This document shows positions 6,063-8,870 of a stretch of DNA of 8,870 nt, piece by piece (within the stretch, counting starts at the first letter, position 1; the number at the start of each line of letters is the position of its first letter). Both the position numbers and the translations under genes were made by a program. The notes under the pieces were generated by a model that worked only from the letters and a program-made list of their open reading frames with translations, ran no database searches and was not told the DNA's origin. Origin of the DNA: an uncultured Clostridium sp. (lineage in GTDB: Bacteria > Bacillota > Clostridia > TANB77 > CAG-508); assembly GCA_945610215.1 (NCBI GenBank), contig CALYZR010000016.1, forward strand, positions 1 to 8,870, in the 5' to 3' direction.

Positions 6063-7292
6063 TTATGAATAGAAAAATTCTTTTATTCTCTCTAAAATAT
6101 TTCTAAATATATTTTCATCAGATATTGTGTCAATACTGCTAGAAACAGTTTTTGCAAATGGTCTTGATGCAATATATTTAATTAATGCATAGCTTGATCT
6201 GTAATTTGGTTTTATTGTACTTATTAGTCTTCCAGTTGATATTTTAACAGGTATATTTAATGTTATTTTTCCTGCCACATCACTTTTGCTTATATTTGTT
6301 ATTCCTTGTCCTGTTAAAACAACATTATTTATATTTGATTTTACTCCCGCATTTGTTATATCTTTGTTAACTAATGAGAAGATTTCTTCTACTCTTGCTT
6401 CTATCACTTCTATTAACTCAGAGCTTTTTATTGTTTTTGTTCTTTCTTCGCCTTTATATGTATTTAAAATTATATCTGTGTCATTATCTATAAATGATTT
6501 TAACGCTAATCCGTATTGTTTTTTCAATCTGTCTGCTTCTTCTTCACTTATATTGAATACATAAGCTATATCTGATGTAATATTGTCTCCTCCTAAAGGA
6601 ATTGTATTTGTATAAACAAATGTATTTCCATCGAATACGCCAATATCTGTATTCCCAGCACCAACATCTAATATCATAACATTATCTGTTAATTCATTTT
6701 TATCTAGCACAAGTCCTCTTTCAGAAAGCACATTTGGAACTATTCCATCTACTTCTATTCCAGCTTTTTTAAGAACATTTGTTAATTGTTTTATATATTC
6801 TTTATCTGCTAATATAACTTGTCCTTTTACTGTAAATGATGAACTTAAGCTTCCTACTGGATCATCTATTGTTCTACCATTGTCTAGTATAAATTGATTT
6901 GCAATAATATCTATTAAAACTTGATTTTCAGGTATATCAATATCTCTAACTTGCATTATTGCAGATGTGACATCTCTTGTTGATATTCCAGCATATTTAT
7001 CTTTTGCTTCTTTTACAATACTATTTTGTACAATTGTAACATATTTCCCTGGTATTGTAACATAAGCTGAATGTATTTTTATGTTTGCTTCTTCTTCTGC
7101 AATTTTTATTGTTTTTGCAATTGCAGCCGCTATTTCTTCTTAATCTGTGATTTTTGATTTTTTCATTCCAAAGCATTTGCATTCACTTGTTGCTATAATT
7201 TCAATCTGATTAAAACTATTAACTTCGCCAACGCTTGCATTTACTTTGGATGTTCCTATGTCAATACCTACAATTATATCACCGATTGCCAA
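6063..7292 (-). pseudogene. ftsA: Cell division protein FtsA, interrupted by an in-frame stop at codon 51
   Basis: Read through the stop, this is a 409-residue FtsA (typical 410-440), the actin-like protein that tethers FtsZ to the membrane. The phosphate-1 loop GIDIGTSK is at residues 9-16. The stop falls right after GMKKSKITD (42-50), and the same frame continues EEIAAAIAK. The 1C domain spans roughly 85-165. The phosphate-2 motif ILDVGAGNTDIGVF is at about 207-220. The adenine loop reads VLTGQG (about 326-331), where many homologues have GG. A C-terminal amphipathic helix, NIFRNILERIKEFF, fits membrane binding. There is no frame change and no other damage. Reinitiation is poorly supported: the first in-frame ATG after the stop (6954-6956, codon 113) has no ribosome binding site and would lose much of domain 1A. 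Either a recent nonsense mutation or a base error. Start is TTG at 7290-7292. Confidence 0.85.
7140..7142 (-). other. Premature in-frame TAA inside ftsA
   Basis: On the minus strand codons 49-53 read ACA GAT TAA GAA GAA. Many sense codons are one change away (for example TTA, TCA, GAA, CAA, AAA). TAA also ends the DUF308, TVP38 and ftsA genes in this window, so it is not reassigned. Confidence 0.9.
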
Positions 7293-7298
7293 GACAAA

Positions 7299-7305
7299 TT
7301 CCTCC
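7299..7305 (-). promoter_or_regulatory. Ribosome binding site deciding the TTG start of ftsA
   Basis: On the minus strand GGAGGAA lies 6 bases before the TTG at 7290-7292, giving the N terminus MAIGDIIVGIDIGTSK, typical of FtsA. An in-frame ATG at 7305-7307 overlaps this site and has no such sequence of its own, so it is unlikely to be the start. Confidence 0.75.
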
Positions 7306-7335
7306 ATTTTTACAGTGTATTTTTTTACTGCTACT

Positions 7336-7364
7336 AGAATATTATATTTTGCATAAAAAGTCAA
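7336..7364 (-). promoter_or_regulatory. Probable promoter of ftsA-ftsZ
   Basis: On the minus strand TTGACT (7359-7364) and TATTCT (7336-7341) are 17 bp apart. A perfect TATAAT (7341-7346) overlaps the -10 region but lies only 12 bp from this -35. The RNA would have a leader of about 40 bases. The phased 11-bp repeats lie 14 bp upstream of the -35. Confidence 0.5.
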
Positions 7365-7378
7365 TAGAAAATGTTACA

Positions 7379-7411
7379 TTTTTGTAATATTTTTGTAATG
7401 TTTTCGTAATA
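7379..7411 (-). repeat. Three tandem 11-bp repeats upstream of the ftsA promoter
   Basis: On the plus strand the units are TTTTTGTAATA (7379-7389), TTTTTGTAATG (7390-7400) and TTTTCGTAATA (7401-7411). Read on the ftsA strand they are A-tract units (ATTACAAAAA) spaced about one helical turn apart just upstream of the -35 box. This placement fits an UP-element-like or bent-DNA activator, or stacked regulator sites. The effect is inferred, not shown. Confidence 0.6.
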
Positions 7412-7416
7412 ATATA

Positions 7417-7474
7417 AGTCAGAATGTAGAACTATTAAGAATTTGCTTTTTCCTTAACAATTCTACTTCTGACT
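7417..7474. terminator. Long imperfect hairpin between the FemAB gene and the ftsA promoter
   Basis: AGTCAGAA (7417-7424) pairs with TTCTGACT (7467-7474), GTAGAA (7426-7431) with TTCTAC (7461-7466), and TTAAG (7435-7439) with CTTAA (7453-7457), with one bulge and a 3x3 internal loop. It begins 8 bases after the FemAB-family stop codon. The T run (7478-7484) is on the plus-strand side, so by rule it is a terminator for plus-strand RNA. For the FemAB transcript it would be a hairpin without a U tail, perhaps a 3' stabiliser. Confidence 0.5.
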
Positions 7475-7482
7475 ATCTTTTT

Positions 7483-8532
7483 TTATTTTATTTTGTTTTT
7501 TAACAAGCCATATTTTCTATATGCAAATGACATTGCTTTAAATAAGGTATTTATAACTGGGTTAAATACTATATATATTTCTCCTATAAATTCAGTAAAA
7601 TCTGGATTAAATCCTTTTTTGAATTTATATACTCCATAAGAATCTGATTTTTCGTCTTTAAACCCTGAAATTCCTCTAAAGTCATATATATCACATTTAT
7701 TTTCCAATGCCCATTTAATCATTTCCCATTGTAACAAATAATTAGGCATTAAATTTCTTCTTTCATTTTTACTTCCACCATATAAATACCATACTTTATT
7801 TCCATATAATATAGGCATTGTTGCTGCAATAACTTCGCCCTCATATTCTGCAAGCATTATTCTAACATGTTCTTCTCCTAAACATTCATATATTTTTTCA
7901 TAATACTCAATAGGTCGAATTATAAAATTGTCTCTACTTCCTGTTTCTTTCATGGTTTTATAAAATTCTGGCAAATCCTCTTTTGTTCCAACTCTTATAG
8001 TAACACCTTTTCTTGCTGATAATCTAATATTGTACCTAGTCTTTTGATGAAAAGACTGTAACAATTCTTCTTCTGTTTTATTTGTTAGATTTAATCTAAA
8101 TACATACTTTGGTTGTATTACATCATTTACACTTTTAATATTTTGTTTTATTTTTATTCCCGATTCTTTTATTATTCTTTTAAATTCTTCATCATCTACT
8201 AAAACATCTGGATCAGTTCTAAATATAAATGCTTTATATTTTTTAGCAATTTTTCTGATTTCATTTGTTAACTCTTTAATAATTTTTTCATCATATATAT
8301 CACATATTGGCCCTCTTGGCGCATACATTATATATCTGTTTAAAACAGGTATTTTTCTTAACAAAACACTTAAATACGCTTTTATACTTCCATTTTCATC
8401 ACGCAATATAATTTCTTCATGTTTCCATTCCGACTTTACTTTTGCCCATTCTGGTGATTGTAAAAAATGAGCTCTTTTATGTTTTGTAATAAATTCTTCT
8501 ATTTCTTTTCTTTGTTTTGAATTAGTTTCCAA
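7483..8532 (-). CDS. FemAB-family peptidoglycan bridge aminoacyltransferase (FemX/MurM-like)
   Basis: A 349-residue protein of the FemABX family, built from two GNAT-like domains. Members use aminoacyl-tRNA to add amino acids to the stem-peptide Lys of lipid II or its precursor. Recognisable parts are FLQSPEWAKVKSEWKHE (23-39), YIMYAPRGPICD (67-78), the KTRYNIRLSARKGV segment (164-177) between the domains, MPNYLLQWEMIKWA (262-275) and the C-terminal DFRGISGFKDEKSDSYGVY (284-302) followed by KFKKGFNPDFTEFIGE. There is no long coiled-coil arm, as in the smaller FemX type. The amino acid added cannot be read from sequence. The start is TTG at 8530-8532, with GAGGTGA at 8542-8548; an in-frame TGA overlapping that site rules out upstream starts, and the next Met is residue 69. 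It sits 51 bp after prfA, probably co-transcribed. Confidence 0.88.
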   Translation of the reverse strand: METNSKQRKEIEEFITKHKRAHFLQSPEWAKVKSEWKHEEIILRDENGSIKAYLSVLLRKIPVLNRYIMYAPRGPICDIYDEKIIKELTNEIRKIAKKYKAFIFRTDPDVLVDDEEFKRIIKESGIKIKQNIKSVNDVIQPKYVFRLNLTNKTEEELLQSFHQKTRYNIRLSARKGVTIRVGTKEDLPEFYKTMKETGSRDNFIIRPIEYYEKIYECLGEEHVRIMLAEYEGEVIAATMPILYGNKVWYLYGGSKNERRNLMPNYLLQWEMIKWALENKCDIYDFRGISGFKDEKSDSYGVYKFKKGFNPDFTEFIGEIYIVFNPVINTLFKAMSFAYRKYGLLKNKIK

Positions 8533-8541
8533 TATTAAATT

Positions 8542-8548
8542 TCACCTC
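8542..8548 (-). promoter_or_regulatory. Ribosome binding site deciding the TTG start of the FemAB-family gene
   Basis: GAGGTGA on the minus strand lies 9 bases before the TTG. The in-frame TGA inside it (8542-8544) means translation cannot begin further upstream, so TTG is the only early start codon available. Confidence 0.8.
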
Positions 8549-8583
8549 ATGTCTTTGCAGTTTTCTGGATTATTTTTCCAGCA

Positions 8584-8870
8584 CTATTCACCTTTTAATT
8601 TTTCTGCTCTATCTGCTGCAATTAGGTTGTCTATCATTTCATCTAGTCCACCATTTAAGAAATTTTCCATTTGATATATGCTCATTCCTATTCTATGGTC
8701 TGTAATTCTTCCTTGTGGGTAATTATATGTTCTTATTTTTTCACTTCTATCGCCACTACCAACTTGTGATTTTCTTTCATTTGCAAGTTCTGCATCTTGT
8801 TTTGCTTTTTCTTGCTCATATATTCTAGATTTCAAAAGTCTCATTGCATATTCTCTATTTTGCACTTGTG
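8584..8870 (-). CDS. prfA: Peptide chain release factor 1 (RF1), C-terminal part (runs off the right edge)
   Basis: The last 94 residues of RF1, the factor that reads UAA and UAG in the ribosomal A site and triggers peptide release. The visible part begins QVQNREYAMRLLKSRIYEQE, the helix after the GGQ domain. It continues with the strongly conserved RKSQVGSGDRSEKIRTYNYP and QGRITDHRIG, then the C-terminal helical tail ending LNGGLDEMIDNLIAADRAEKL. Helix wording and the short tail fit RF1 rather than RF2; the decisive PxT/SPF motif and the GGQ motif lie outside the window. The reading frame is open to the edge, so the start is not here. No clear terminator follows; only a 5-bp hairpin (8565-8581) lies between it and the FemAB-family gene. 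Confidence 0.93.
   Translation of the reverse strand, partial: QVQNREYAMRLLKSRIYEQEKAKQDAELANERKSQVGSGDRSEKIRTYNYPQGRITDHRIGMSIYQMENFLNGGLDEMIDNLIAADRAEKLKGE

Noticed and set aside
6063..6956. The 297-residue downstream ftsA piece as a self-standing gene
   Set aside because: Its ATG is inside the conserved FtsA 1C domain with no ribosome binding site, and homologous sequence continues in frame up to the TAA.
7140..7142. Reassigned stop codon or selenocysteine/pyrrolysine site in ftsA
   Set aside because: The codon is TAA, which ends several other genes here. Selenocysteine uses TGA and pyrrolysine uses TAG.
7379..7411. CRISPR-like array
   Set aside because: Units are 11 bp with no spacers; this is a simple tandem repeat.
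8565..8581. Terminator after prfA
   Set aside because: The stem CTGGA/TCCAG is only 5 bp with a 7-base loop and no T run on the minus strand.

Overview
The window is AT-rich, with clostridial-type ribosome binding sites (AGGAGG, often extended). It carries spoIIGA, sigE, ftsA, ftsZ, prfA and a FemAB-family transferase, which points to an endospore-forming, low-GC Firmicute of the class Clostridia. UAA, UAG and UGA all end genes here, so the standard bacterial code applies.

Layout. Left third (1-3016): a cut-off glycosyltransferase (−), a DUF308 membrane protein (+), a TVP38/TMEM64 membrane protein (−), the tRNA wobble methyltransferase trmL (+) and an MgtC/SapB membrane protein (+). These are short single-gene units with recognisable sigma-A promoters and shared hairpin terminators. 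A GC-richer palindromic element of about 100 bp sits between the divergent TVP38 and trmL promoters.

Right two thirds (3026-8870, all −, read right to left): prfA (end only) - FemAB-family transferase - ftsA - ftsZ - spoIIGA - sigE. This joins cell division (FtsA/FtsZ) and peptidoglycan branching (FemAB-type) to the first mother-cell sigma factor of sporulation (pro-SigE) and its processing protease (SpoIIGA). The ftsA-ftsZ-spoIIGA-sigE order is a known Firmicute arrangement, although sigG, which often follows sigE, is absent. Instead a convergent mgtC-type gene meets sigE, and both stop codons lie inside one terminator hairpin.

The main anomaly is ftsA. An in-frame TAA at codon 51 splits an otherwise intact, same-frame FtsA of about 409 codons. 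It is either a real nonsense mutation or a base error. Other points of interest are the trmL-side palindrome, an 11-bp phased repeat upstream of the ftsA promoter, two hairpin structures around ftsZ and the FemAB gene that no gene explains, a candidate spoIIG promoter with an over-long spacer, and TTG starts at three genes of the cluster. I found no RNA genes, CRISPR arrays, insertion-sequence genes or convincing novel multi-gene system; most of the window is ordinary core genome.
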